The translations under genes were made by a program, and so were the position numbers. This document shows, in pieces, positions 23,437-30,837 of a stretch of 33,843 nucleotides of DNA. The notes below the pieces were generated by a model. It ran no database searches. It saw only the letters and a list, made by a program, of their open reading frames with translations, and had not been told where the DNA came from. Position 1 is the first letter of the stretch; every line of letters starts with the position of its first letter. This stretch comes from Acidimicrobiaceae bacterium (lineage in GTDB: Bacteria; Actinomycetota; Acidimicrobiia; Acidimicrobiales; RAAP-2): contig PKYA01000041.1 in NCBI GenBank assembly GCA_003133545.1, forward strand, positions 205 to 34,047, given 5' to 3'.

Positions 23437-23851
23437 GAGACCTTTTGCGTCGCTGCAACCAGGAATCCCTGCACGACGGTTTCGAGCTCGACCATGCTGG
23501 GCTCGGGAGCAGGGAACATCGCATCTTAAGATAGGCAAGGGGGTTACACACCCTGTGCGCAGGGATTAGACGCCCGCCGCCCTGGCTGCGCCACTTCCGA
23601 GCCGGGAAGATCCGAGGGGCACCGGCCTCCCCGGCCAAATGGGAGGGGCCGGGGAGCCGGTGCGGAGCACTGCGGGGTGACAAGGTGCTCATGGAGAGAT
23701 AGTCAGCAGGGTTACACCGGGCCACGCCCGGCGCGGCCCGCGCGGCGCGGACCCAGCGGCTCGCCTTCTCCGGCAACCCGCCACACTCACCAACCTGTAA
23801 CTCCCGGCTCTATGGATCAGTGACAAATCCAGAGCACGGGAGGATTCATCC
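23437..23851. other. Intergenic region with strong hairpin and short repeats
   Basis: No gene is supported here. It holds a 10-base palindrome ATCTTAAGAT (23523-23532), the long hairpin at 23619-23663, and a six-pair repeat GAGCAC...GTGCTC (23665-23690). A nine-base direct repeat GGGTTACAC occurs at 23541 and 23709, with an inverse TGTAAC at 23796. The right end carries the ribosome site GGGAGG for the secreted protein. Confidence 0.55.
23619..23663 (+). terminator. Long G+C-rich hairpin, possible terminator of the TetR-DHA2 unit
   Basis: Arms 23619-23636 and 23647-23663 are complementary over 17 pairs with a single bulged base, around a 10-base loop. It is the strongest stem noticed in the window. 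It lies about 180 bases after the DHA2 stop. No U-run follows, which is common for actinobacterial terminators, but it could also be a processing or repeat element. Confidence 0.45.
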
Positions 23852-24430
23852 ATGCAGCACCACCGCACAGCCATCTTCGGCGGACTCGCCGCCCTCACCT
23901 CATTCGTTGCCGTCGGTCTCGGCACCGCCGCAGGTGCCGCGGGCGGCTACGGCGCCCCGGCGATCGGCTCCTCCGCGCCGGCACCCACGGTGAAGACCGT
24001 GATCCGCCTGCCGGGCGGCACCAAGCCGGCGACCGTACGCACCACGAAGGCGACCGTCGACGGAAAGACCGAGACGATCCTGGTCGACACCCAGGGGCTC
24101 CCGCTCTATTACTTCCCGGCCGACACGGCGAAGAAGTCCTTGGTCAGCGGGGAGCTGGCTCGGCTCTGGCCACCACTCCTCTCGGCGAAGCCCACCGCAA
24201 CCGGCACCCAGGGCAAGCTCACCGCTTTGCGCGACGCCAGCGGGCACCAGGTGACCTACAACGGCCACTTCCTCTACACCTTCATCGATGACGCCCCGGG
24301 CCACGTCACCGGCCAGGGCGTCTCGAACTTCTTCGTCGCCACTCCGCGACTGAAGGCGATCGGCAGCACACCGAAGGCGACGGCCGCCGCCTCTTCCTCT
24401 TCCTCGTCGGGCAGCGGCTATGGATATTGA
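23852..24430 (+). CDS. Secreted protein with Lipoprotein_15 (COG4315) repeats
   Basis: A 192-residue exported protein. Seen: a signal peptide (AIFGGLAALTSFVAVGLGTAAGAAGG), a Pro/Ala linker, then two repeats of the unknown-function family found in many actinobacterial surface proteins. Repeat one contains LVDTQGLPLYYFPADTAKK and LWPPLLSA. Repeat two contains VTYNGHFLYTFIDDAPGHVT and GVSNFFVATP. A Ser-rich tail ends GSGYGY. No lipobox is present, although relatives can be lipoproteins. GGGAGG precedes ATG 23852 at good spacing. Such genes often lie beside small membrane-protein genes, and remnants of that kind follow here. The role is unknown; redox or heme-related surface functions have been suggested for relatives but nothing here shows it. 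Confidence 0.85.
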   Translation: MQHHRTAIFGGLAALTSFVAVGLGTAAGAAGGYGAPAIGSSAPAPTVKTVIRLPGGTKPATVRTTKATVDGKTETILVDTQGLPLYYFPADTAKKSLVSGELARLWPPLLSAKPTATGTQGKLTALRDASGHQVTYNGHFLYTFIDDAPGHVTGQGVSNFFVATPRLKAIGSTPKATAAASSSSSSGSGYGY

Positions 24431-24485
24431 GGCCCTCAATCCGACACGGCGCCACCGTGCCGGCCTCTGAGCTGGGAGGCCGGCC

Positions 24486-24645
24486 GATTCCGATGCGACC
24501 GTTACGGGCGGCACCCGCAAGGTAGGGCGCCGCATCCGCGGTGCCACCACCGTGGTCAGCGTCGCGGCCCTCGCCGTTCTCGTCTTCACCAAGCGGGAGG
24601 CCCTGGCGACGTCGTTCGGTCGCCTCGGCCACTCCCACTGGTCCT
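24486..24645 (+). pseudogene. Fragment of a flippase-like membrane protein (UPF0104/LPG-synthase-TM type), N-terminal only
   Basis: The frame reads KVGRRIRGATTVVSVAALAV then LVFTKREALATSFGRLGHSHW, resembling the N-terminal first helix and loop of UPF0104 / lysylphosphatidylglycerol synthase-type membrane proteins, which are normally more than 300 residues. Only about 45 recognisable residues remain before the sequence passes into another gene's frame. No start codon with ribosome site is seen. I read this as a deletion remnant. The identification rests on a short match and is tentative. Confidence 0.4.
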
Positions 24646-24648
24646 TGA

Positions 24649-25087
24649 GGCGCGCATCAGTCCGCCATCGCCACGACGGACGCCATACTGCTGGCCTTGG
24701 GGGTGGTGACCCTCATGGGGCTCGCACTGGTCCATATCGTCCAGCTGGTCCCCACGTTCCAGACCATGCAGGCGCTCGGGGTCGGCTACCTCCTCCTCAT
24801 CGCCGGCACCGTCGTCGTGGGCGCCCGCCTGATCATGGGCGCACCGACGTGCGGTGGTCGTCCTTGCGGTGGGGGCCATGGCCGCCTACGCATTCACCCG
24901 TGTGGTGCGCAACCCGCTGGACAACCAGGACGTGGGAAACTGGGCCTGCACGTTGGGGATGGCCGCCCTGTTCCTGGAGGCCGCCCTTGTGGCCATCGGC
25001 GCGTATGCGATCGCCACTCGATCACGCGCACGGCAGATGCTGCTCGCCGTCAGCGACGGGTCAACCATCCCCTACCCGGGCCAGTAA
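24649..25087 (+). pseudogene. Four-helix integral membrane protein, broken by a frameshift and lacking a clear start
   Basis: One frame gives AILLALGVVTLMGLALVHIV, then QLVPTFQTMQALGVGYLLLIAGTVVVGARLI, two hydrophobic helices. Near 24838-24850 coding shifts to the next frame, which continues VVVLAVGAMAAYAFTRVVRN, PLDNQDVGNWACTLGMAALF and LEAALVAIGAYAIATRSR, two further helices, ending at TAA 25087. Together they form one plausible protein of about 145 residues. The first part has no ATG/GTG with ribosome site before 24697. Either the gene is decayed or a base is missing or extra in the sequence. It directly follows the secreted Lipoprotein_15-type gene, a common partnership. Function is unknown. 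Confidence 0.6.
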
Positions 25088-25141
25088 CGACCGGGCATCT
25101 TGATCGGACGATTCGTCCCCTTGTGGCACAGCAGTCGAGGA

Positions 25142-26221
25142 TCATCGCTTCGCCCGCGCGGCCCCACGGTGGAGCCCGAGGGCGGCGCGGCCCGCCACCA
25201 ATGGCAAATCGAGGTAGGTGAGCAGGCCAGGTTCGGCGCGACACACATAGGGGATCGCGTTGACGCAGTGCAACGCGGTAGCCACGATTCCCGGGTTGCG
25301 AACGAGACCTGATTCCACCGTCAGGGGGTGCAGCTTCTTGAAGGTGGTGAGGCAGTCGGGATCCCCCGTGATCTCGACTTCGAAGCGCTCGCCTCCGGGA
25401 CCGAACTTCCAAGCGGGATCGAGGTGGTCGTCGCCCATGAGCCAATTGACTGCAGCGGTGACGACCGGCTCACCATCAACCAGCGCCTGCCATTTGAACC
25501 GTTGCGCCGCTACCATCCCCGGCGCAATCGGGCCGATGGGTGAGTCAATGGGCGCTGTGGCTACCGCCATCTCATGGGTGGTGCGCAACTTTGGCTCAAT
25601 GTCGAAGCCCAATTCGTCAGCGACCATGAAAATCGACTGACGAAACCCGGCACCCAGTGCATCGGTCATGACGCTGGCACGAGCCTCCTCTGGGGTCTTT
25701 CCGAACAGCATCCAGTCGCGCACTACATCCGGCGCGCCGTAGGTACGGATGTCGGAGAACTCCTCCGCGCGCACGTGGGTGATGGAGCCGGAGAGGGCCG
25801 AGATCATGAGCGGGAACCGCTCCGTGATGCCGCCCGGATGTATGCCGGTCCCGTGCAACGTCACACCGGCCTCGCGGGCTATGGCGTCGATACGCGCGCG
25901 CTCCTCGGACGGCGGGTAGAACCACCCGAGTGGGGTGACCAAATTCTTGCCCGACGCAAGAATGGCGTGAACCACGGCGGGATCCGCCATGAACGGGCTG
26001 TACAAGACGCAGTCGGCCTCGGTGGCCAGAAGCGCCGCCGTATCGCTCGTGGCGGAGACACCGAGGTGCCCGCGACCCATCAGCGCACCCAGGTCGAGTC
26101 CGTCCTTGGCCGGGCTATGGACCCAGGCTCCCACCAATTCGAGATCGGGATGCGCAAGGACCCCTTCCATCGCGGCACGTCCCACTCCCCCCGTGGCCCA
26201 CTGGATCACTCGAAAGCTCAT
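25142..26221 (-). CDS. Dihydrodipicolinate reductase-like NAD(P)-dependent oxidoreductase
   Basis: A 359-residue Rossmann-fold protein related to DapB and 2,4-diaminopentanoate dehydrogenase. Seen: the nucleotide-binding start FRVIQWATGGVGRAAMEGVL (GxxGxxG type, about 3-22), LELVGAWVHSPAKDGLDLG, LYSPFMADPAVVHAILASGKNLVTPLGWFYP, and GVTLHGTGIHPGGITERFPL in the expected catalytic/domain-joining area. The C-terminal half has no further named motif. Proteins of this group are abundant in mycobacteria and relatives, usually near lipid or steroid genes, with unproven substrates. ATG 26221 begins directly at the Rossmann strand. It points away from the COG4705-type gene by 75 bases on the same strand and may be co-transcribed with it. 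Confidence 0.85.
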   Translation of the reverse strand: MSFRVIQWATGGVGRAAMEGVLAHPDLELVGAWVHSPAKDGLDLGALMGRGHLGVSATSDTAALLATEADCVLYSPFMADPAVVHAILASGKNLVTPLGWFYPPSEERARIDAIAREAGVTLHGTGIHPGGITERFPLMISALSGSITHVRAEEFSDIRTYGAPDVVRDWMLFGKTPEEARASVMTDALGAGFRQSIFMVADELGFDIEPKLRTTHEMAVATAPIDSPIGPIAPGMVAAQRFKWQALVDGEPVVTAAVNWLMGDDHLDPAWKFGPGGERFEVEITGDPDCLTTFKKLHPLTVESGLVRNPGIVATALHCVNAIPYVCRAEPGLLTYLDLPLVAGRAALGLHRGAARAKR

Positions 26222-26296
26222 GCCGCGTCATCCTTTTGCCGCTGGGACGGTTGTCGCCCGGAATGATGCCATGAAGCCACCGATCGGGCACTCGGC

Positions 26297-27250
26297 TCAG
26301 TCAGCCGCCGATGGGTTGTCGCTCCTGGGCCCCTCGACTTCCGGGTCGCCTCCGTTCGCTCCACGTGCATCGGACGTCGAGGAAACGTGGGGTTGTTGTT
26401 CATCTCGGAATACCGCGAGAGGCGGCTGGATGTCCGGGCGAAATACCGCGAGATACAGCACAAGGACAAAGACGGCCACCGAAAAGACCACCGCAGTCCG
26501 GCCATCGCCGAAATTGATCCCGCTGAGGTTTTGCGGCTTGCTGATGTAGTCGGCGAAGGAGGCGCCCAGCGGACGGGTGACCACGTAGGCGAACCAGAAA
26601 GCAGCGATCGAGTTGAGGTTGAACCGCCACCACGCCAGTGCCGGAATCAAAATGACAACCCCGAAGAGGATGCCCGAGCCCAGGTAGCCGAGCCCGAGTG
26701 CGGTCGCCGTGAAGTCGCCGAGTGCCGTACCGAGCGCGAAGGTGGCGAAGACTGTCGCCCAGTAGAAGGCCTCGCGCCGCTGGGTGCTGATGCTGTGGAT
26801 GGACAGGGTGCCCTCGCTGCGATACCAGACCCAGAAGACTCCGGCCAGCACCACCGCCCACAAGAGAGTCGTGCCGGCATAGGGGATCTTCACGTCGAGG
26901 TGGAGGAAGTCCGCAACTCCGGTGCCGAAGATGGCGATGGCATAGGCCAAGAACCAGTAGGCAAAGGGGCGGTACCGGCGAGTACCGAACTGGATGACGA
27001 GACCGGCGACGAACAGGACGACTTCGGTGCCGCCCCCCCGGATATTTCCCCAGTTCTTCAGGAAGTCAGAGGTGGCCTCGCCGCCAGCCGTGGTCAGGAT
27101 CTTGACCACCCAAAAGAGAAAGATGATCTCCGGGACCTTGGCGGCGGTGGGGGCGGGAAAGACACGCCCCATCACGGGTACCTGGCCGCGGTCTTTCGCA
27201 GCGACGTCCCGTGATCGAGACTGGCGGGGCTGGTCTGGGCGGCGACTCAC
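26297..27250 (-). CDS. Uncharacterised multi-pass membrane protein, COG4705-like
   Basis: A 317-residue integral membrane protein. After about 35 polar residues come KVPEIIFLFWVVKILTTAGGEATSDFL and a second charged-edge helix start (GTEVVLFVAGLVIQFGTRRYRPFAYW). Further helices follow, among them TALGDFTATALGLGYLGSG and WFAYVVTRPLGASFADYISK. The paired GEATSD/GDFTAT and RPLGASFADY elements are the hallmark of the COG4705 repeat proteins. Eight to nine helices are expected. The C-terminal 45 residues are polar. The start may instead be a later ATG (MGRVFPAPTAAKV, 26 residues in). Function in the family is unknown; manganese- or stress-linked roles have been guessed elsewhere, without evidence here. 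Confidence 0.82.
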   Translation of the reverse strand: MSRRPDQPRQSRSRDVAAKDRGQVPVMGRVFPAPTAAKVPEIIFLFWVVKILTTAGGEATSDFLKNWGNIRGGGTEVVLFVAGLVIQFGTRRYRPFAYWFLAYAIAIFGTGVADFLHLDVKIPYAGTTLLWAVVLAGVFWVWYRSEGTLSIHSISTQRREAFYWATVFATFALGTALGDFTATALGLGYLGSGILFGVVILIPALAWWRFNLNSIAAFWFAYVVTRPLGASFADYISKPQNLSGINFGDGRTAVVFSVAVFVLVLYLAVFRPDIQPPLAVFRDEQQPHVSSTSDARGANGGDPEVEGPRSDNPSAAD

Positions 27251-27499
27251 ATCGCTCGTTTCTTCCTAGGGCCGATCTGCCCCACATTAGGGCGCCGCCA
27301 ATGACCGGACGATGCAACCGAAGAGCGATTGTGGATCGCGCGGGTCATACTCGAGGTGGATGGACGAAGGTCGTGGGCCCATCCCGGTTTCCGGACGGCC
27401 CACCAACGTAACTAGTCTCTGACCTGGCGATTCACGGTCGACGTCTCCCACTCCCGGCGCCCGTGGCAGCTTCCGCCGCCCGGGTGCATACTCAGGGGC

Positions 27500-27859
27500 G
27501 TGGCGGAAGCCCCGAACCGTGTCTTCCTGGCTGACATCCGCGGCCGCGACCTGTATCTGCGTGCGACGTGGCACCCCGAATCTTGCACCATCGTGTTCAG
27601 CCACTGGGATGGTGAGATCTGCGTGGCCTCCACCCCGGTCGCCTTGACCGACTCTACGAAGCTCATCGATCTCCAGGTACGGGCGCTCTCCGAAATCGCC
27701 AACCGACGTTTCGTCTCCCCGGCGACGGCACCGGCGCCGACGACCGCCATCGACCGACTCCGGCGTCGCCTTCGACCGAAGCTCGCCCAGGTGATCGACG
27801 CCAGTGCAAAATTCATAGCCGCCGGGCGGAACGACCGCCAACAGAGTGGGTCACGGTAG
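27500..27859 (+). CDS. Small conserved-looking protein of unknown function
   Basis: A 119-residue protein that I do not recognise by domain. It looks protein-coding rather than a shadow: VFLADIRGRDLYLRATWHPE then SCTIVFSHWDGEICVASTPV show alternating hydrophobic strands, followed by helix-like STKLIDLQVRALSEIANRRF and a basic Arg-rich C-terminal part. No signal peptide or membrane segment is present. GTG 27500 is the start, with a weak GGGG site. The frame on the opposite strand (27287-27841) has Arg/Gly/Pro-rich shadow composition and is rejected. It is convergent with the ArsR-SRPBCC-DinB operon, 64 bases away. Confidence 0.6.
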   Translation: MAEAPNRVFLADIRGRDLYLRATWHPESCTIVFSHWDGEICVASTPVALTDSTKLIDLQVRALSEIANRRFVSPATAPAPTTAIDRLRRRLRPKLAQVIDASAKFIAAGRNDRQQSGSR

Positions 27860-27923
27860 CCGCAGAAAATCCCACCTGGCGTGACCATCTGTTCCCGCCG
27901 TTCGTCGACGAGCCGAAGTGGGT

Positions 27924-28550
27924 TCAGGCCCGGCTGGCGAGAACGGCGATCCCATCCCCGGCCAGGTCGTGGTGTACGCCCTTGCGGCCGGTCATCGCCA
28001 GGACGAGCGACTGCAGGGGCCCCGCGACTTCAAGGCCGTCGCCGTGGACCCATTCGACATCGGTGGCTCGAAGTCGGAGTCCATTGATGCGTCGTTTGGC
28101 ACCGATGAGGAGGTTGGAGGTCTTCCAGCTGTCGGCGACGGCGACGAGAGCTGGCTCGGGCGAGCGGTGGGTAAGCCCAAGTGGTCGGCGGATGTCCTCA
28201 CCGTGGACAATCACCTCACCGAGCATGGCCATGACCGGTGCTGGGGGGTGGTTGGTCGTCGTGGTGCGCGCCCGGAGCCGGTGCACCAGCTCGTCGGGAC
28301 CGACGGTGGCCAGGCGAGCGGCACCACGGGCGGTGAACACATTGAACCTGAACCCAGCCTGGATCAGCTCCTTGTAGAAATTCGGAACGGTCTGCTCCGC
28401 GGCAGCAACGACGTGGCCGGTCGTCTCGTGAATCGTCCAGCCCTCACACCACGACGCAGCGCCCCACTGTTCGGGCGTGAGCGACGTCAGTGTCTCGGCG
28501 AGGTCTCGGCGTTCGGCGTGGATGTACGTCCAGATCTGTTGGGACTTCAT
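27924..28550 (-). CDS. DinB/mycothiol-dependent maleylpyruvate isomerase family protein
   Basis: A 208-residue four-helix-bundle protein of the DinB-like superfamily. Seen: IWTYIHAERRDLAETLTSLT, WCEGWTIHETTGHVVAAAEQ (first and second metal-ligand histidines), and GEVIVHGEDIRRPLGLTHRS, where the third His and HGEDIRRP pattern are characteristic. These enzymes bind a divalent metal and, in actinobacteria, use mycothiol as cosubstrate for isomerisation or detoxification. Mycothiol use would support an actinomycete host. ATG 28550 overlaps the upstream SRPBCC stop as ATGA and has an AAGGTGA site. The upstream extension of the frame to 28655 runs inside that neighbour. It is the last gene of an ArsR-controlled three-gene operon; the specific substrate is unknown. 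Confidence 0.85.
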   Translation of the reverse strand: MKSQQIWTYIHAERRDLAETLTSLTPEQWGAASWCEGWTIHETTGHVVAAAEQTVPNFYKELIQAGFRFNVFTARGAARLATVGPDELVHRLRARTTTTNHPPAPVMAMLGEVIVHGEDIRRPLGLTHRSPEPALVAVADSWKTSNLLIGAKRRINGLRLRATDVEWVHGDGLEVAGPLQSLVLAMTGRKGVHHDLAGDGIAVLASRA

Positions 28551-29014
28551 GTGGTCACCTTCGTATCCGGCTCCTGAGCGCCGAGGTGCGGGCTGTCTGG
28601 TCCGGGGTCGACGCCGTCGTTGACCTGGACGAGGCGGGCGAGGTAGTACTCCCAACCGCGGAGATGATCGCCGATGGCGTCATCGGGCAGTCCGCGGTGC
28701 ACCAGTCGCAGCAGCGTCGATTCGCCGATGGGCCGCAAAGTGATCTCGACCTGGGTCGAGCCGGCTGGAATCGGGTGATCGGGGACGTCCCAACCAAACG
28801 TGAAGACGACCCGCTCATTCGCCACGACCTCAACGAATTCGCCGGCGCTTGGGTTCACCCCCCCGCAGAGGACCCGGTACTCTCCACCCGTCTCGGGTTG
28901 CAACGAGGCTTCCGTGCCCATCCATTCGATCATCTTCTGCGGGTTCACCAGGTACTCGAAAACTGTGCTCGGCGGCGCGCCGATGGTGATCTCATGGACG
29001 GCTTCTGTGGTCAT
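28547..29014 (-). CDS. SRPBCC/AHSA1-like START-fold protein
   Basis: A 155-residue ligand-binding protein of the SRPBCC superfamily (activator-of-Hsp90 ATPase-like, AHSA1). Seen: HEITIGAPPSTVFEYLVNPQKMIEWMG at the start, where WMG is typical; GGEYRVLCGGVNPSAGEFVEV in the middle; FTFGWDVPDHPIPAGSTQVEITL; and LLRLVHRGLPDD...HLRGWEYYLARL with the C-terminal cavity helix. These proteins bind hydrophobic ligands and are frequently encoded next to ArsR regulators. Both ends overlap the neighbours by four bases (ATGA), so translation is coupled from the regulator to the DinB-like protein. The C-terminal 25 residues are polar and probably disordered. Confidence 0.9.
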   Translation of the reverse strand: MTTEAVHEITIGAPPSTVFEYLVNPQKMIEWMGTEASLQPETGGEYRVLCGGVNPSAGEFVEVVANERVVFTFGWDVPDHPIPAGSTQVEITLRPIGESTLLRLVHRGLPDDAIGDHLRGWEYYLARLVQVNDGVDPGPDSPHLGAQEPDTKVTT

Positions 29015-29328
29015 TTCCTCTCCTTGGCTTGTTCGGCCGATTCGGCCAGATCCCGCAACCTGACAAGACTCTGCGACCAGAACGAGTCGAGAAACTCGCG
29101 GAGTTTTCCCATTTCGGCCTGGTTCGCCGAATACAGCCGTCGCACACCATCCCGTCGCTCGGTGAGAAGTCCGGAGTTGCGGAGCACCCCCAGATGTTGG
29201 GAGATCGCAGAGCGCGTCACGTCGGGGAAACGCGCGGCGATCTCCGCCGCCGGTAGCTCCTCGGACCAGACAAGCCGGACGATCTCGCAGCGCTTGCGCT
29301 CCCCCAGAATCTTCAACATGGCCTCCAT
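29011..29328 (-). CDS. ArsR/SmtB family transcriptional regulator
   Basis: A 105-residue winged-helix repressor. Seen: LGERKRCEIVRLVWSEELPA, AAEIAARFPDVTRSAISQHL (recognition helix TRSAISQHLGVL, about 38-50), and the wing LLTERRDGVRRLYSA. There is no CxC metal-binding motif, so it is probably not metal-sensing; regulators of this type paired with AHSA1-like genes respond to unknown organic ligands. ATG 29328 gives the usual length and lies about 15 bases from the inverted repeat TACAT-N4-ATGTA (29343-29356), a probable self-operator. It leads the operon with the SRPBCC and DinB genes, both coupled by ATGA overlaps. Confidence 0.92.
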   Translation of the reverse strand: MEAMLKILGERKRCEIVRLVWSEELPAAEIAARFPDVTRSAISQHLGVLRNSGLLTERRDGVRRLYSANQAEMGKLREFLDSFWSQSLVRLRDLAESAEQAKERK

Positions 29329-29337
29329 GGCATTTAC

Positions 29338-29369
29338 GTTAGTACATCCTTATGTAAGATGATGCTAAC
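29338..29369 (-). promoter_or_regulatory. ArsR operon promoter/operator region
   Basis: On the minus strand TTAGCA (29368-29363) and TACTAA (29344-29339) are 18 bases apart, a weak sigma-70 pair. In the spacer and -10 box lies the perfect repeat TACAT (29343-29347) N4 ATGTA (29352-29356), nested between GTTAG/CTAAC arms. The site is A+T-rich in a G+C-rich context. Transcripts would have almost no 5' leader before ATG 29328. Confidence 0.45.
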
Positions 29370-30807
29370 TCTTCCCTGCGGGCCAAAACCAGATCTGTGC
29401 CGCCCTATCGACCCCGCTGCCGGTCGACTTCGTCAGATCCGCCAAGCCGGTCGGAGCAGCATGTTCGACCTTGGCCCAGGTGGGCTTCGCCAAGGACGGG
29501 GTTCCTGTCATCGGCTATCCCCTCAATCCATCGCAGTACGGAGCGGAAAGCACTGCCTATCGCCTCTGGTGCGCGACAGGCTCCACCCGGATCACCGACT
29601 GGGGTCAACTCACCAACTTGGGTCCAAACTTGCTCATAGACAACGTGACCGTCACCTCTGGATCGCCGACTATCACGGTGCCGAACCCATTCCCGTCCAC
29701 TGTTGCGGCCAACGACCAGGTATCGGGACCCGGCATCCCGAGCGGCACGACAGTGAATTCAGTCGCCGGCACGTCGGCGGTGCTGTCGAATGACGCCACG
29801 ACCAGCGGGACGGTCAACCTCGTGATCACGACGACGGGCAAGCTGGCCGCAGGGCAGGGATCGCTCATCGGTGTTCCAGTCCGAATTATGGCCATCAACA
29901 CTGCGTCCGGAGTCGAATCCACATTCGCGAACTACGCCGAGAGTGGCGTAACCGGCGGCGGATGCTCTTCGAACATGAATACCAACGGCGCCAGCGATCC
30001 GAACCCGGTCACGGCAACGGGCACCAACGCGACGCCGCAAGTCGCGCTGCAAAACAAGTCGGATCAGACGAATTCGCGATTGGGGATTTTCCATCGCCTG
30101 ACTATGTCGATCAGGCAATTGAGGCCGCCACGACGCTCTATGTGGAATCAAATGGCGTCGTCAATACCAATCCCTACGCCGGAGCAGTAACGATCGACGG
30201 GACATCCTTCTCGGGCACCAAGGTTGCGGAGAATGGGATCTCACCAACCTCGGTCAGCCTCCTGCAGAACACCTATCCGACCGCCATTACATTGTTCAAT
30301 GTCTATCTGACAAACACCGTGCGCGCTTCGACCGCGGGGTTTCTGAACTGGATCTGTGACGCGAATGCCAACTTCGAGAAGGGGCTCGACAACACGACGG
30401 GTCAGAACCTCGACGCTGAGCTGGGCTCACTCATCTCTACCACCTATGGGTTTCCCCGTCTCACCGATGAGAGCACCGCGCCGACGATTTCCATACCAGC
30501 CGACGGGGTGCCGGCGCCGAACAATTCGTGCGCTGCGAGCCTGGAGGTAACCTCGACACGCGGCAGCGACACAGTCTCGCTCACGGGCGGAGGCAACTTC
30601 CCGGCCGACATTTACAACGCAGGTGGTCTGGTCGGCGGCGGCAACGTGGGCATCGAAAGTCCCGACTTCCCATCAGGGACCTCTGTCGTTTCAGGCGCAG
30701 GGAGCAGCCTTTTGACGCTCAGTCAATCAGCGACAGCTTCCGGGAGTGTCGCGACCACCTTCAGCGGTGTACCCGGAATCACCAGCATCGCCAACCCTCA
30801 GAACTAG
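29369..30807 (+). pseudogene. PstS-like secreted substrate-binding protein, 5'-truncated and frameshifted
   Basis: Recognisable coding begins abruptly after the TAA at 29366 with NQICAALSTPLPVDFVRSAK and continues KPVGAACSTLAQVGFAKDGV and GYPLNPSQYGAESTAYRLWC, resembling secreted phosphate-binding-protein-like proteins of actinobacteria. The signal peptide and first lobe are missing. Near 30055-30075 coding shifts to the next frame: it reads LQNKSDQ in one frame and FAIGDFPSPDYVDQAIEAAT in the other, and goes on to TAG at 30807. A beta-rich Gly/Thr/Ser module occurs once inside (SGSPTITVPNPFPSTVAAND then GPGIPSGTTVNSVAGTSAVL) and again at the C-terminus (GGNVGIESPDFPSGTSVV then SLLTLSQSATASGSV). 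With two lesions it is most likely non-functional. The ligand family is a tentative guess. Confidence 0.6.
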
Positions 30808-30837
30808 GGCGCAGGCACGAATCCCCACAAAGTGCGA

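Noticed and set aside
23433-23495. 20-codon minus-strand frame (MVELETVVQGFLVAATQKVS) overlapping the DHA2 stop
   Set aside because: Protein-like composition, but too short, without a ribosome site or homology that I can recognise; a remnant at most.
27287-27841. Minus-strand frame opposite the small unknown gene at 27500
   Set aside because: Arg/Gly/Pro-rich shadow; the plus-strand frame has balanced hydrophobic strands.
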